Assembly (NCBI GenBank): GCA_030430165.1
Contig: JAUIGL010000016.1
Span: 1 to 64,000, forward strand
DNA from: a bacterium
Lineage (GTDB): Bacteria; Desulfobacterota; Binatia; HRBIN30; CADEER01
Direction: 5' to 3'
Length of the DNA: 64,000 nt
Shown: positions 42,581-54,483 of the stretch, piece by piece
Numbering within the stretch: position 1 is the stretch's first letter
Layout of the letters: every line of letters begins with the position of its first letter
Notes under the pieces: generated by a model
Seen by the model: the letters and a program-made list of their open reading frames with translations, nothing else
Database searches by the model: none
What the model was told of the DNA's origin: nothing
Program-made: the position numbers and the translations under genes

Positions 42581-42584
<4 letters not shown>
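40434..42584 (-). CDS. glgX: Glycogen debranching enzyme (isoamylase type)
   Basis: 716 residues, GH13 subfamily 11. CBM48 at about 20-130 ([15 protein letters not shown]), barrel start YECHVKGMT (174-182), [11 protein letters not shown] (283-293), nucleophile Asp360 in [13 protein letters not shown], acid Glu396 in [10 protein letters not shown] and the transition-state Asp in [11 protein letters not shown]. It removes alpha-1,6 branches, supplying linear maltodextrins to GlgP and MalQ. ATG 42584 overlaps the TreS/maltokinase stop by 4 bases, and its own stop overlaps the GlgB start. The N-terminal ten residues are Arg/Gly-rich and may be disordered. Confidence 0.96.
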
Positions 42585-45837
<3,253 letters not shown>

Positions 45838-45841
<4 letters not shown>

Positions 45842-47811
45842 CGAGAATCTCCCGCTGCTTTTTCGAGCCGGAACACGTGCCCCGGCCGCTGCGCCGGATC
45901 GAGTCGCACGAAGCCCTGGCCGCCCTGCCACTCGTAGATCTCGTCGGTCAGCAGATCGCGTAGCGCGTAGGGCGCGCCGACGTCGACCCCGAGATCCTCG
46001 ACCGGCATCGACACCAGCCCTTCGCGCACCTCGTGCGGGTCGAGATTGACCGCGACGAACAGATCGTCGCCATCCGAACGCTTGCGATACCAGAGGATCT
46101 CGGGTGTCTGCGATTCGAGAAACTCGAGATTGCCGAGCTGCTGCAGCGCCGGCATCTCCCGCCGCAGCCGGTTGATGCGCGCGACGTCGCTCTTGATGTT
46201 GCCGGGCGCATCCCAGTCGCGATGCCGGATCTGGTACTTCTCGGAATCGAGGTACTCCTCGCTGCCCTCGCGCACCGGGACGTTCTCGCAAAGCTCGAAA
46301 CCGCTGTAGATGCCATAGCTCGGCGACAGCGTGGCGGCGAGCAGCAGACGCGCGCGGAACGCGGGTCGCCCGCCCCGCTGCAGGTACTCGTGCAGGATGT
46401 CGGGCGTATTGGCGAAGAAGTTGGGACGGTAGAACTCCATCACGCGCTCGTCGGTGAGGTCGTCCATCAGCTCGCGCAGCTCCCACCACGAGTTCTTCCA
46501 GGTGAAGTAGGTGTACGACTGCGAGAAGCCGAGCTTGGCGAGGCCGTACATGCGCTTCGGGCGAGTGAACGCTTCGGCGAAGAAGATCGTGTCGGGATGG
46601 CGCGCCTGGACGTCGCGCAGACACCACTCCCAGAACGCGAGCGGCTTGGTGTGGGGATTGTCGACGCGGAAGATCTTGACGCCGTGGTCGATCCAGAAGA
46701 GCAGCGCGTCGCGGCACGCCTGCCACAGATCCTCGCGGTTCTCGCACCAGAAGTTCAGCGGGTAGATGTCCTCGTACTTCTTCGGCGGGTTCTCGGCGTA
46801 GCGCAGGGTGCCGTCGGGCCGCTGAAAAAACCACTCCGGGTGCTCGCGCGTCCACGGATGATCAGGCGAGCACTGCAGCGCGAAGTCGAGCGCGATCTCG
46901 ATGCCGCAGTCGGCCGCGGCGCGAACCAAATGGTCGAAATCGCCGACGCTGCCGAGCTCCGGGTGCACGGCGGTGTGGCCGCCCTCCTCGCTGCCGATCG
47001 CCCAAGGGCTGCCTGGATCGCCCGGCTTGCAGACGCGGGCGTTGTTGGGTCCCTTGCGATGGGTGTGGCCGATCGGATGGATCGGCGGCAGGTAGACGAC
47101 GTCGAAGCCGAGCTCGGCGAGCGCCGGCAGCCGCTTCTCGACGTCGGCGAAGGTTCCGTGCCGTCCGGGCTCGGGTGCCTGCGACCGCGGGAACAACTCG
47201 TACCACGCAGCGAAGCGTGCTCGCTCGCGATCGACCACTACCTCCAGCGTCGGCTTCGACCGCGCCACCGAGCGGCGCCGCAGCGGCCCCTGCAGCGCCG
47301 CCGCCAGCTCGGCGTCGAAGGCGCAAGCCGTACGCTCCTCGACGCTCCGACCCGCATCGGCCAGGGTCTGCGCCGCCGCTGTGACCACCGCCCGCGCGCC
47401 TGACGCGACCTCGGCGCGACCGAGCAGAGCGGCGCCCTCGAGCAACTCGGACGCCACGTCCTGACCGGCATCGAGCCGCTTGCGCAGGTCGGCGACCCAG
47501 GTCGCGAAGAAATCCGGCCAGGCCTCGACCGTGACCTCCCAGCGGCCAAGACAGTCGAGATCGATGTCGGCGAGCCAGCGATCGGGATTGAAGTCGAAAC
47601 GCATGGGCTGGAACTGCCAGCCGCGCTCGCCCGGCTTGCGGTAGCGCACGCGAGCGCCGATCAGGTCGTGCCCGTCCTTGTAGATGTCCGCTCCGACCGC
47701 GAGCCTGTCGCCCAGGCTTCGCTTCGCGGCATATCTGCCGCAGTCCACGCTGGGCGACACGTTCTCGATCACCACCTGGGGAAGCTGCGCTGAAGATCTG
47801 GACGAAGTCAT
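45838..47811 (-). CDS. glgE: Alpha-1,4-glucan:maltose-1-phosphate maltosyltransferase
   Basis: 657 residues, GH13 subfamily 3. It extends alpha-1,4-glucans with maltose units from maltose-1-phosphate, releasing phosphate. N-terminal domain S at 1-190 ([33 protein letters not shown]), then the catalytic barrel: [18 protein letters not shown] (240-257), nucleophile Asp384 in [13 protein letters not shown], acid Glu413 in [17 protein letters not shown] 47811 follows a 121-base gap from malQ that holds a promoter candidate. First gene of the coupled operon, producing glucan from the product of the TreS-Mak fusion encoded next. Confidence 0.96.
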
Positions 47812-47844
47812 CGAGTGCGCGACTCGCTAGGAGCCGACGACGCT

Positions 47845-47892
47845 ATTGTTACGCGAAGATGGTGACTCGGCAACTTGCCCCCACGGTTGCCG
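47845..47892 (-). promoter_or_regulatory. Candidate glgE operon promoter with an inverted repeat over the -35
   Basis: On the minus strand TTGCCG (47873-47868) and AACAAT (47850-47845) are 17 bases apart, about 35 bases before the glgE ATG. The -35 overlaps a perfect 7-base inverted repeat, CGGCAAC (47868-47874) and GTTGCCG (47886-47892), which could bind a dimeric repressor. Confidence 0.45.
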
Positions 47893-47932
47893 AACGATCG
47901 CCGCACCCGAGAAAACTTTCGAATGACCTCCA

Positions 47933-49834
47933 TCACGCTTGGCGATGTCGTCCGTCGCCGTCAGCTCGGCTTCGTTCCAACCGGATCCGAGCCAATGCCG
48001 ACTCGAGTCTCGGATCGTCGCGCAAGTCGCTCAGCGAGCAGTGCATGCGACGGCACCAAGACGGACGGTCCGGGTCGGCGCCGGCGGGAACGTTGATCTG
48101 CTCGCGCTCGTCGGCGAGATCGTCGAGCGCAACCGACAGCAGGCGCGACGGCGCGCGAGCGAGGAAAGCGTACACCGCCGCGCTGAGCTCGAGCGGCTCT
48201 GTTGGCTGCCACCCCTCGGCGACCACCCCCTCGCGTCGCAGGGCGTCGCGCAGCGCCGCGGTGTCGCGCGCGCGCTCGGCGCGCAGCTCGTCGATCCGCG
48301 AGCCGTCGAGCGTGCCGCCGGCCATGCGCAGCTCGAGATCGGTACCCGCCCAGTAGCCCTCGAGCGGCGCCAGGTCGTGCGTGTTCGCAGCGACCAGAGC
48401 TGGTGCTGCATAGCGGTCGGGACCGGCGAACGCTTCCCCGTCGCGCTCGAAGTAGAGGACGTGATGGCGCAGGATACGCCAGCGCTCGAGCCGCTCGCGA
48501 AAGCCCGGTGGCACCGTGCCGAGATCCTCGGCGACTACGACGCATTCATTGCGCCGGCTGGCGTCGGCCAACGCGCGCAGCATCGCCGAGGTCGGGTAGC
48601 GAACGTACGCTCCCTCGATCGCCGGCCGGCCGGCCGGAATCCAATACTGGCGCACCACTCCCATAGCGTGGTCGATGCGCAGCACGCCGCAGTGCTCCAT
48701 GTTGCGATCGAGCATCTGCTGCCAGTGATTGCCCGGGCGATCGAGAGCTCTCGGGTCGAGCGGCACGATGCCCCAATCCTGCCCCTGCTCGGCGTAGGCA
48801 TCGGGCGGCGCGCCGATCGTCACCCCGTCGACAAACTGCTCACGCTGCGCCCAAACGTCGCTGCCGCCCGGTGCCACGCCGACCGGCAGATCACCGTAGA
48901 TACCCAGCTCCAAACCGCTCTCGCGCGCCCTCTGCGCCGCCGCGGCGAGCTGCCGGTCGAGCTCGAACTGGAGGAACTCGTAAAACTCGACTCTTTCGAG
49001 GTTTTCCTCGCGAAACGCGCGAACCGATGCCGACTGCGGGTCCTGCAGCTCGACCGGCCAGCGGCGCCAGTCGCTCTCCGCTCCGGCCTCGCCCTCGGCA
49101 ATGGCGCAGTAGGTGGCAAAGTCGGTCAAGCACGCCCCCTGCTTGCGCCGGAACTGCTCGAATTGGTCGCGGCGCGCGGAGCCGGGACGCAAACAGCGAT
49201 GCAGCGGCTCGAGCACGGCTCGCTTCAGGGCGAGGACCTCCCGCCAGTCGATCCGCGCGGCGGCGCGACCGGCGCTTGCGCGCCGGCGCCAGGGTTCCGA
49301 TTGCAGGACGGCAGCGGCGTCGCCGCAAGCGGCGAGCTCGGGCACCGACTCGACGTCGATATAGACCCAGCTGCCGAAGAGACGGCTGATCGGGAAATAG
49401 GGACTACCGTCGCCGCGGCGCTCGTCGATCGCGCACAGCGGATTGATGCCGGCGAACGAAGCGTCCGACGCCGACGCGAGGTCGATCAACTCGTTCAGGC
49501 TGGCAATGTCACCGATGCCGCAGCCGGAGTCACTGCGCATCGAGTACAGGTTGGCCCCGACTCCGAAGACCCGGCGGTCGCCGACCGCATCATCGACCGC
49601 ATAGCAAGCTCGGCCCGCGGGATCGGCGTCGTCGTTGTCGAGGACGCCGCCATAAGCTTCGCCGATTGCACGTTGCGCCGACGCTTCACTCGACGCATCG
49701 ACGCCCAACGCTGCAAGCAGCGCCTCGTAGGTCGCCGCCGAAGTCTCGTGCCATTCACCGTCGGTACCGTGGTATCCGGGCAGGATACCGACGAGTCCGG
49801 CGATCTCACGCAAATGCGGACGATCGGTCATCAT
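47933..49834 (-). CDS. malQ: 4-alpha-glucanotransferase (amylomaltase)
   Basis: 633 residues, GH77. It transfers maltodextrin segments between chains and releases glucose, working with GlgP. Motifs: LYSMRSDSGCGIGDIASL (97-114), GSPYFP with the conserved SPY (143-148), GIYGDLPVGVAPGGSDVW (311-328), nucleophile Asp388 in CGVLRIDHAMG, acid Glu436 in VVVAEDLGTVP and the later Asp in NTHDLAPLEGYW. The N-terminal 80 residues are a helical extension typical of long MalQ proteins. Two adjacent ATGs (49834 and 49831) are possible starts. Upstream of the glgE operon on the same strand and divergent from glgP. Confidence 0.93.
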   Translation of the reverse strand: MMTDRPHLREIAGLVGILPGYHGTDGEWHETSAATYEALLAALGVDASSEASAQRAIGEAYGGVLDNDDADPAGRACYAVDDAVGDRRVFGVGANLYSMRSDSGCGIGDIASLNELIDLASASDASFAGINPLCAIDERRGDGSPYFPISRLFGSWVYIDVESVPELAACGDAAAVLQSEPWRRRASAGRAAARIDWREVLALKRAVLEPLHRCLRPGSARRDQFEQFRRKQGACLTDFATYCAIAEGEAGAESDWRRWPVELQDPQSASVRAFREENLERVEFYEFLQFELDRQLAAAAQRARESGLELGIYGDLPVGVAPGGSDVWAQREQFVDGVTIGAPPDAYAEQGQDWGIVPLDPRALDRPGNHWQQMLDRNMEHCGVLRIDHAMGVVRQYWIPAGRPAIEGAYVRYPTSAMLRALADASRRNECVVVAEDLGTVPPGFRERLERWRILRHHVLYFERDGEAFAGPDRYAAPALVAANTHDLAPLEGYWAGTDLELRMAGGTLDGSRIDELRAERARDTAALRDALRREGVVAEGWQPTEPLELSAAVYAFLARAPSRLLSVALDDLADEREQINVPAGADPDRPSWCRRMHCSLSDLRDDPRLESALARIRLERSRADGDGRHRQA

Positions 49835-50008
49835 GCGAGCGACGTCACGTGCAACGTTCGGCGCGGGTCGGTGTCCGCCCTGCCAGCGAAACGCCGACCG
49901 GCCAAGCAGAGTCGCGCCGCAACCGACCGCCGACCACCTTGTACCCTACGTAGATCCGCACGATGCGAAACGATAGCATCCCGTGCATTCAACCGCACGG
50001 GTCCAATC

Positions 50009-52114
50009 ATGGATGACATTCGCGAACGCCTCCGCGCAGTAAGCCGCAACCTGTGGTCGAGCTGGCAGCCGGAAGTCGACACCATCTTTCGTTCGATCGA
50101 CGCGAAGCTCTGGCGTCAGGTGAACCACAACCCGGTCGCCTTCCTCGCCGACGTCGACGAAGGCGTGCTGCAAGACAGCGGCGCGCTGGTCCTGGCTCAG
50201 CTCGGACGCGTCGAGCGACGCCTGCGCGAGTACCTGGCACAAGACCTGACGCCGAGCGACCTGCACGCACTCGGTTGGCACGCCTCGCCGGTGGCCTACT
50301 TCAGCGCCGAGTTCTGCGTTCACGAATGCCTGCCGATCTACTCGGGCGGCCTCGGCGTTCTCGCCGGCGACCATCTGAAGAGCTGCTCCGACCTCGGCAT
50401 CCCCGCGGTCGGGGTGTCCCTGCTCTACCGCAGCGGCTACTTCCGTCAGCAGATCGATGCCGACGGCAGGCAGGTCGAAGTCTACCAGGAGCTCGACACC
50501 GACCGAGTTCCCATCGAACGGGTCGTCGACGAGAACGGGCAGACCCGGCGAGTCGAGGTACCGGTCGGCGACGGATCCATCAGCGCCGACATCTGGCAGG
50601 CGCCGGTGGGGCGCTGCATCCTCTACCTGTTGGACGTCAGCGAATCGACGCTGGCCGAGGTGCCACAGGTGCAGCGGCTGTACGGCGGCGACGGCGCGAC
50701 CCGGCTGGTTCAAGAGATCGTGCTCGGCAGCGGCGGCTACCGCGTGTTCGAGGCGATCGGCACCAAGCCGGCGGTCATCCATCTCAACGAGGGGCACTGT
50801 TCGTTCGCGGCGCTCGAAGCCATCGCCAGCAACATGGAGCAGACCGGGGCCAGCTTCGAGGACGCGGTCGCCGACGTGATGGAGTCGATCGTCTTCACCA
50901 CCCACACCCCCGTCCCAGCCGGGCACGATCGCTTCGCGCCCGACGACGTTCTGTCGGCGCTGGCACCGCTGCGCCAGCGGCTCGGCCTGAGCGAGAGCGA
51001 GTTGCTCGGCCTCGGCCGCGTCGATCCGAGCAACGACGACGAGACCTTCTGCATGACGGTGCTGTCGCTCAAGCTGTCGCGCCGCGCCACCGGGGTCAGC
51101 TCGCTGCACGGCGGCGTGTCGCGCATGATGTGGCGCGACCTCTGGCCGGAGCGGCGGGTCAGCGAGGTTCCGATCGGCCACGTCACCAACGGCGTGCACG
51201 TCGGCAGCTGGCTCGCCAGCGAGCTTCACCAGCTCTACGCCGAAATTCTCGGCACCCACTGGCGCCAGGAGATGGCCGATCCGGCTCTCTGGTCGCAGAT
51301 CGGCAACCTCGACGAATCCGACTTGTGGGCGATCAAGCTCGCCTTGAAGCAGCGCCTGTTCGAATTCATCGACCGCCGGCACAAGGCGCGCTGCGAGCGC
51401 CTCGACCTCGACGCCCCGCCGCCGCGCCTCTCGGTCGATGCGCTCACCATCGGGTTCGCCCGGCGAGCCGCGGAGTACAAGCGGCTGATGCTGCTGCTCG
51501 ACGATATCGAAAACACGCGCCCCCTCCTGACAGATCCGCAGCGTCCGATCCAGATCGTGTTCGCCGGCAAATCGCACCCCGCCGACGAGCTCGGCAAGGG
51601 ATTGTTGCGGCGCCTGATCGAGATCAGCGAACAGCCCGAGCTGCGCAACCACATCGTCTTCATCGAAGACTACGACCGCAACGTCGCCCGCCACGTTCTC
51701 GAGGGATGCGACCTGTGGCTGAACACACCGCGCCGGCCGTACGAAGCCTGCGGCACCAGCGGCATGAAGGCGGTGTTCAACGCCGCGCTCAACTGCTCGA
51801 CCCTCGACGGCTGGTGGGACGAAGCTTACGACGGGCGCAACGGATTCGCCTTTGGCGGCGGCCGCCAACACAGCGACCCCAAGGTCCTCGACGCCGCCGA
51901 CCGCGCAAGCCTGGTCGACGTGCTCAGCCGGCAGGTGGTGCCCCTGTTCTACGATCGCGACACCGAAGGCGTACCTGTAGCCTGGCTGAGACGGGTCAAG
52001 CACGCCCTCTACTCGCTCGGCTGGCGCTACAACTCGCATCGCATGGTGACCGACTACACCAAGCACCTCTACCTGCCCGCCGCGCGCTCCCTCACCGCCG
52101 AGATCCGCGACTGA
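50009..52114 (+). CDS. glgP: Alpha-glucan phosphorylase
   Basis: 701 residues, GT35 of the shorter alpha-glucan phosphorylase type seen in Thermotoga and actinobacteria, lacking the N-terminal regulatory region of the E. coli enzyme. It splits alpha-1,4-glucan with phosphate to glucose-1-phosphate using PLP. Seen: VAYFSAEFCVHECLPIYSGG (95-114), the AGDHLK motif (119-124), IHLNEGHCSFAALE (257-270), FTTHTPVPAGHDRF (296-309), VTNGVHV (392-398) and the PLP Lys587 in CGTSGMKAVFN. ATG 50009 was selected because the long upstream frame overlaps malQ. No clear ribosome site is visible. Divergent from malQ across 174 bases, and convergent with a membrane protein gene. Confidence 0.93.
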   Translation: MDDIRERLRAVSRNLWSSWQPEVDTIFRSIDAKLWRQVNHNPVAFLADVDEGVLQDSGALVLAQLGRVERRLREYLAQDLTPSDLHALGWHASPVAYFSAEFCVHECLPIYSGGLGVLAGDHLKSCSDLGIPAVGVSLLYRSGYFRQQIDADGRQVEVYQELDTDRVPIERVVDENGQTRRVEVPVGDGSISADIWQAPVGRCILYLLDVSESTLAEVPQVQRLYGGDGATRLVQEIVLGSGGYRVFEAIGTKPAVIHLNEGHCSFAALEAIASNMEQTGASFEDAVADVMESIVFTTHTPVPAGHDRFAPDDVLSALAPLRQRLGLSESELLGLGRVDPSNDDETFCMTVLSLKLSRRATGVSSLHGGVSRMMWRDLWPERRVSEVPIGHVTNGVHVGSWLASELHQLYAEILGTHWRQEMADPALWSQIGNLDESDLWAIKLALKQRLFEFIDRRHKARCERLDLDAPPPRLSVDALTIGFARRAAEYKRLMLLLDDIENTRPLLTDPQRPIQIVFAGKSHPADELGKGLLRRLIEISEQPELRNHIVFIEDYDRNVARHVLEGCDLWLNTPRRPYEACGTSGMKAVFNAALNCSTLDGWWDEAYDGRNGFAFGGGRQHSDPKVLDAADRASLVDVLSRQVVPLFYDRDTEGVPVAWLRRVKHALYSLGWRYNSHRMVTDYTKHLYLPAARSLTAEIRD

Positions 52115-52117
52115 AGC

Positions 52118-52129
52118 GCGGGATCCCGC
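52118..52129. terminator. GC-rich palindrome between convergent stops
   Basis: GCGGGATCCCGC, perfectly self-complementary, lies within the 16-base gap between the glgP stop and the convergent membrane-protein stop. It may act as a weak bidirectional terminator; there is no T-tract. Confidence 0.3.
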
Positions 52130-52130
52130 C

Positions 52131-52910
52131 TCAGCTCTCGGCGAGAACGGATACGATGTAGAACATCCACCAGGGCAGCAGGGTTGCCAGGTAGCCGACC
52201 ATCCACAGCAGGCCGACCACCCCACCCCACGACTCACCGTCGGTGCGCCGGTTCCTGCGTCGGATGGAACGCAAGAGGCCGCTTCTCAACTCCCCGAGCG
52301 TCCACGGCGTCGCCGCTCGCGACTCCTCCTGGCGTTGCGCCTGCGCTCGCAGCCCGACCAGATTGATCAGCTGGAACGGCAGGTAGCCGGCAGCGAAGAC
52401 CAGGCTCAGCAACAGTAGCCTCGACTCGGGCACGGGTACGTCCGCGCTGAGGTACAGGTAGGCGCTGGCCACCGTGTTGGCGACGAAGATCAACAGCCAG
52501 CCCAGCTCCTCGTAGAAGTAGAGCCGGAAGCGCTCGAGCAGGATCGCCAGCCAGACGCAGACTTGTGAGACGACCACCTGGAACACCATGTACCAGGCGA
52601 GGCCGCCGACCAGCGGGTCGTGCTCACCGATGACCCTGAGGACGTGCGCGAAGAGATAGATGTAACCGATCTCCGCGAACGTCGCGAGCAAGCGGGTGGC
52701 GAAGATCGACGAGAAAACGGAGTCGTGAAACACGACCTCGTTTTCGTAGCGAACCGGAAACAAGCACCGGTACGCCGCGACCGCGAAGAACACCTGCGCC
52801 GGCACCACCACCGCCGCGCCGGCAGTCACCGCCGAGGCCTGCACCAAGAAGTAGAGGTTGACCAGAGCGCCGAGCTTGAACAGCCAGAGGTAGAGGGTGT
52901 AGTCGGTCAC
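52131..52910 (-). CDS. Multi-pass membrane protein of unknown function
   Basis: 259 residues, family not recognised. Hydrophobic segments at roughly 5-25, 30-48, 65-90, 100-122, 133-155, 163-188 and 228-254 give about six or seven membrane helices. A basic cytoplasmic loop (RAQAQRQEESRAATPWTLG and RSIRRRNRRTDGES) precedes the last helix. Start is GTG 52910, 12 bases after the stop of the quinone-oxidoreductase-like gene, so the two are probably co-transcribed. Nothing in the sequence points to a transporter or enzyme motif. Confidence 0.7.
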   Translation of the reverse strand: MTDYTLYLWLFKLGALVNLYFLVQASAVTAGAAVVVPAQVFFAVAAYRCLFPVRYENEVVFHDSVFSSIFATRLLATFAEIGYIYLFAHVLRVIGEHDPLVGGLAWYMVFQVVVSQVCVWLAILLERFRLYFYEELGWLLIFVANTVASAYLYLSADVPVPESRLLLLSLVFAAGYLPFQLINLVGLRAQAQRQEESRAATPWTLGELRSGLLRSIRRRNRRTDGESWGGVVGLLWMVGYLATLLPWWMFYIVSVLAES

Positions 52911-52922
52911 CGCCGTCTCCCG

Positions 52923-53900
52923 TCACTCGCCAACACGGACGACGGTCTTGCCGACGCCGCCGGCGGCGAGCTCGCCCACCGCGGCGGCGAGCTGCTCGAA
53001 GCCGAATACCCGCTGCACCGGAATCTTCAGCGCACCGTTTCGCCAGTGCGCCAGCAACTCCGCCTGCGCCTGCTCGCGCACCCCGCGCTCGTAGAATGAC
53101 GGCATGACGCCGACGACGGAGTAGTTGCCGGCGACCATGTGTACCGGCGAGGGCTCGCCCCACTCGCCGCTGGCGAAGCCGACCAACAGCAGCCGCCCTT
53201 CCGGCGCCATCACGCTGCTCGCCGCGCCGAACGCCGAACCACCAACCGGGTCGTAGGCAACGTCGACGCCGCGACCGTCGGTGGCGTCCCGCACCGCCTC
53301 GGCAATATCCTGGCGGCGGTAGTCGACGACGACATCGGCGCCGAGCTCGCGACAGAAGTCGAGCTTGGCGGTGCTCGCCACCGCGATCACCCGCGCGCCC
53401 ATCGCCTTGCCGATCTGCAGCGCTGCGGAGCCGGTACCGCCGGCGGCGCCGAGTACGAGCAGGGTCTCGCCCTGGCGCAGGGAGGCGCGGCGCCTCAGGC
53501 CGACCCAGGCGGTGTGACAGGGAATGACGAAGGCGGCCGCCTCCTCGGCTCGCATCGTCTCGGGGACCGGGAATGCGAAGTCGCCCTGGGCGAGACACTC
53601 CTCGGCGAAGCTGCCGTGGCCCAAATAGAATCCCGACACCGCCATCACTCGCTCGCCAACCCGCACTACCGCCCCTTCCCCCGCGCGCACGACCGTGCCG
53701 ACCAGCTCCTGTCCGGGGGTGAACGGACGCGCCGGCGTCAGCGGGTACGATCCCCGGCACATCAAGACATCGGGAAGCCCGACGGCAGTCGCCTCGACCC
53801 GCACGTGCAGCATCCCCGGACTCATCTCGGGAGCCTCCGCCTCCTCCAAGCCGAGGACGTCGAGCGGCTCCCCAGCCTTTCGCACTCGCCACGCGCGCAT
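52923..53900 (-). CDS. Zinc-independent NADPH:quinone oxidoreductase-like MDR protein
   Basis: 325 residues of the medium-chain dehydrogenase/reductase family, quinone oxidoreductase branch. N-terminal GroES-like fold (about 1-125, with PGQELVGTVV and GDRVM-like GERVMAV), then a Rossmann domain with LVLGAAGGTGSAALQIGKAMGA (146-167). The zinc-ligand Cys and His residues of alcohol dehydrogenases are missing, as expected for this branch. It reduces quinones or alpha,beta-unsaturated carbonyls with NADPH. ATG 53900. Its upstream flank is not a normal promoter region but gene debris (53903-54461), so regulation may have changed. Confidence 0.88.
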   Translation of the reverse strand: MRAWRVRKAGEPLDVLGLEEAEAPEMSPGMLHVRVEATAVGLPDVLMCRGSYPLTPARPFTPGQELVGTVVRAGEGAVVRVGERVMAVSGFYLGHGSFAEECLAQGDFAFPVPETMRAEEAAAFVIPCHTAWVGLRRRASLRQGETLLVLGAAGGTGSAALQIGKAMGARVIAVASTAKLDFCRELGADVVVDYRRQDIAEAVRDATDGRGVDVAYDPVGGSAFGAASSVMAPEGRLLLVGFASGEWGEPSPVHMVAGNYSVVGVMPSFYERGVREQAQAELLAHWRNGALKIPVQRVFGFEQLAAAVGELAAGGVGKTVVRVGE

Positions 53901-53902
53901 GA

Positions 53903-54166
53903 CTTCCCTTCCCAGTTCCGCGAGCGCTCGGCAACGCGCTCCCCGAGCACGGCGGCTCGAAGCGCCTGCGCGCCCTCTTCCGCCCCCTCGCCCGCATCGT
54001 TCGGGGGAATTTCTTCGTCACCATCCCCGGCGCCGACGCAACCACGCGCCGCGGGGTCGCCGAGATCGCCGGCGCCATCGCAGCGCGCCGGCCCAAAGGC
54101 GCGGAACGCGCGTCGTGGGAGCTCATCGACGAGATCGGCGAGCTCGTCGCTCGCCGTTTCCGCTGA
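53903..54166 (+). pseudogene. C-terminal remnant of an unidentified gene
   Basis: The frame opens right after a TGA at 53900-53902 and reads LPFPVPRALGNALPEHGG, then KRLRALFRPLARIVRGNFF, then a helical end (ELIDEIGELVARRFR) before TGA at 54164-54166. It contains no ATG, GTG or TTG start near its beginning. Codon usage and amphipathic helices look like a real protein's C-terminus, so I read it as the tail of a gene whose 5' part was deleted at the MDR gene boundary. The family was not recognised. Confidence 0.45.
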
Positions 54167-54224
54167 GAAGCAGCTCATTCCAACCGGCCAGCAATCGACG
54201 CCCTCTCCAAGCAAGGCGGTAAGC

Positions 54225-54350
54225 ATGTCCCCTCTGATCGATCCATACGACCTCATCCACCCACGCAACTACGGCGCGCCACACGACACGTGGACGACGC
54301 TGCGCGAGAAGGCGCCGGTGTGCCCAGCCGCCGTCGGAAACTTTGGCTGA
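54225..54350 (+). pseudogene. 5' fragment of a cytochrome P450 gene
   Basis: From ATG 54225 (AAGGCGGTAAGC upstream) the first 33 codons read MSPLIDPYDLIHPRNYG, then APHDTWTTLREKAPVC. They match the N-terminus of bacterial P450s, including the intact one at 22489 (DPLDLVDPARYARDGYPDA then WTRLRAEAPI). Homology ends at about 54323. The next codons come from the antisense of a sulfotransferase-like fragment and a TGA follows at 54348-54350. It is a P450 gene truncated by a rearrangement. Translation of a 41-residue peptide is possible but would have no P450 function. Confidence 0.75.
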
Positions 54351-54461
54351 GTCGATCTCCTCGAGCACGATCTGGAGGCCGTCGCGCCAGGAGTCGGAGT
54401 CGATGGCGCTGAGCCGGCTCTTCTCGCGCGCCTGCAGCAGAACGTCGTCGACGGTCGTCAT
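54327..54461 (-). pseudogene. 5' fragment of a sulfotransferase-like gene
   Basis: From ATG 54461, 22 bases after the stop of the metallo-hydrolase operon, about 45 codons read MTTVDDVLLQAREKSRLSA, then SWRDGLQIVLEEIDSAK. This resembles the conserved N-terminus of a family of bacterial sulfotransferase-domain proteins (short helix with AREKTGL, then FREGLxxLL). The frame beyond about 54327 runs antisense through the P450 fragment and no longer looks like protein. The PAPS-binding P-loop, expected far downstream, is absent. It is therefore the head of the last gene of this operon, cut off by the junction. Confidence 0.55.
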
Positions 54462-54483
54462 GTCGTCAGGCCCAGCGCCGTCG

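Noticed and set aside
47939-52114. 1391-codon plus-strand frame covering glgP
   Set aside because: Only the part from 50009 is phosphorylase; the earlier part is antisense to malQ.
53139-54350. 403-codon plus-strand frame
   Set aside because: Antisense to the MDR gene for most of its length; only the last 41 codons (P450 fragment) are meaningful.
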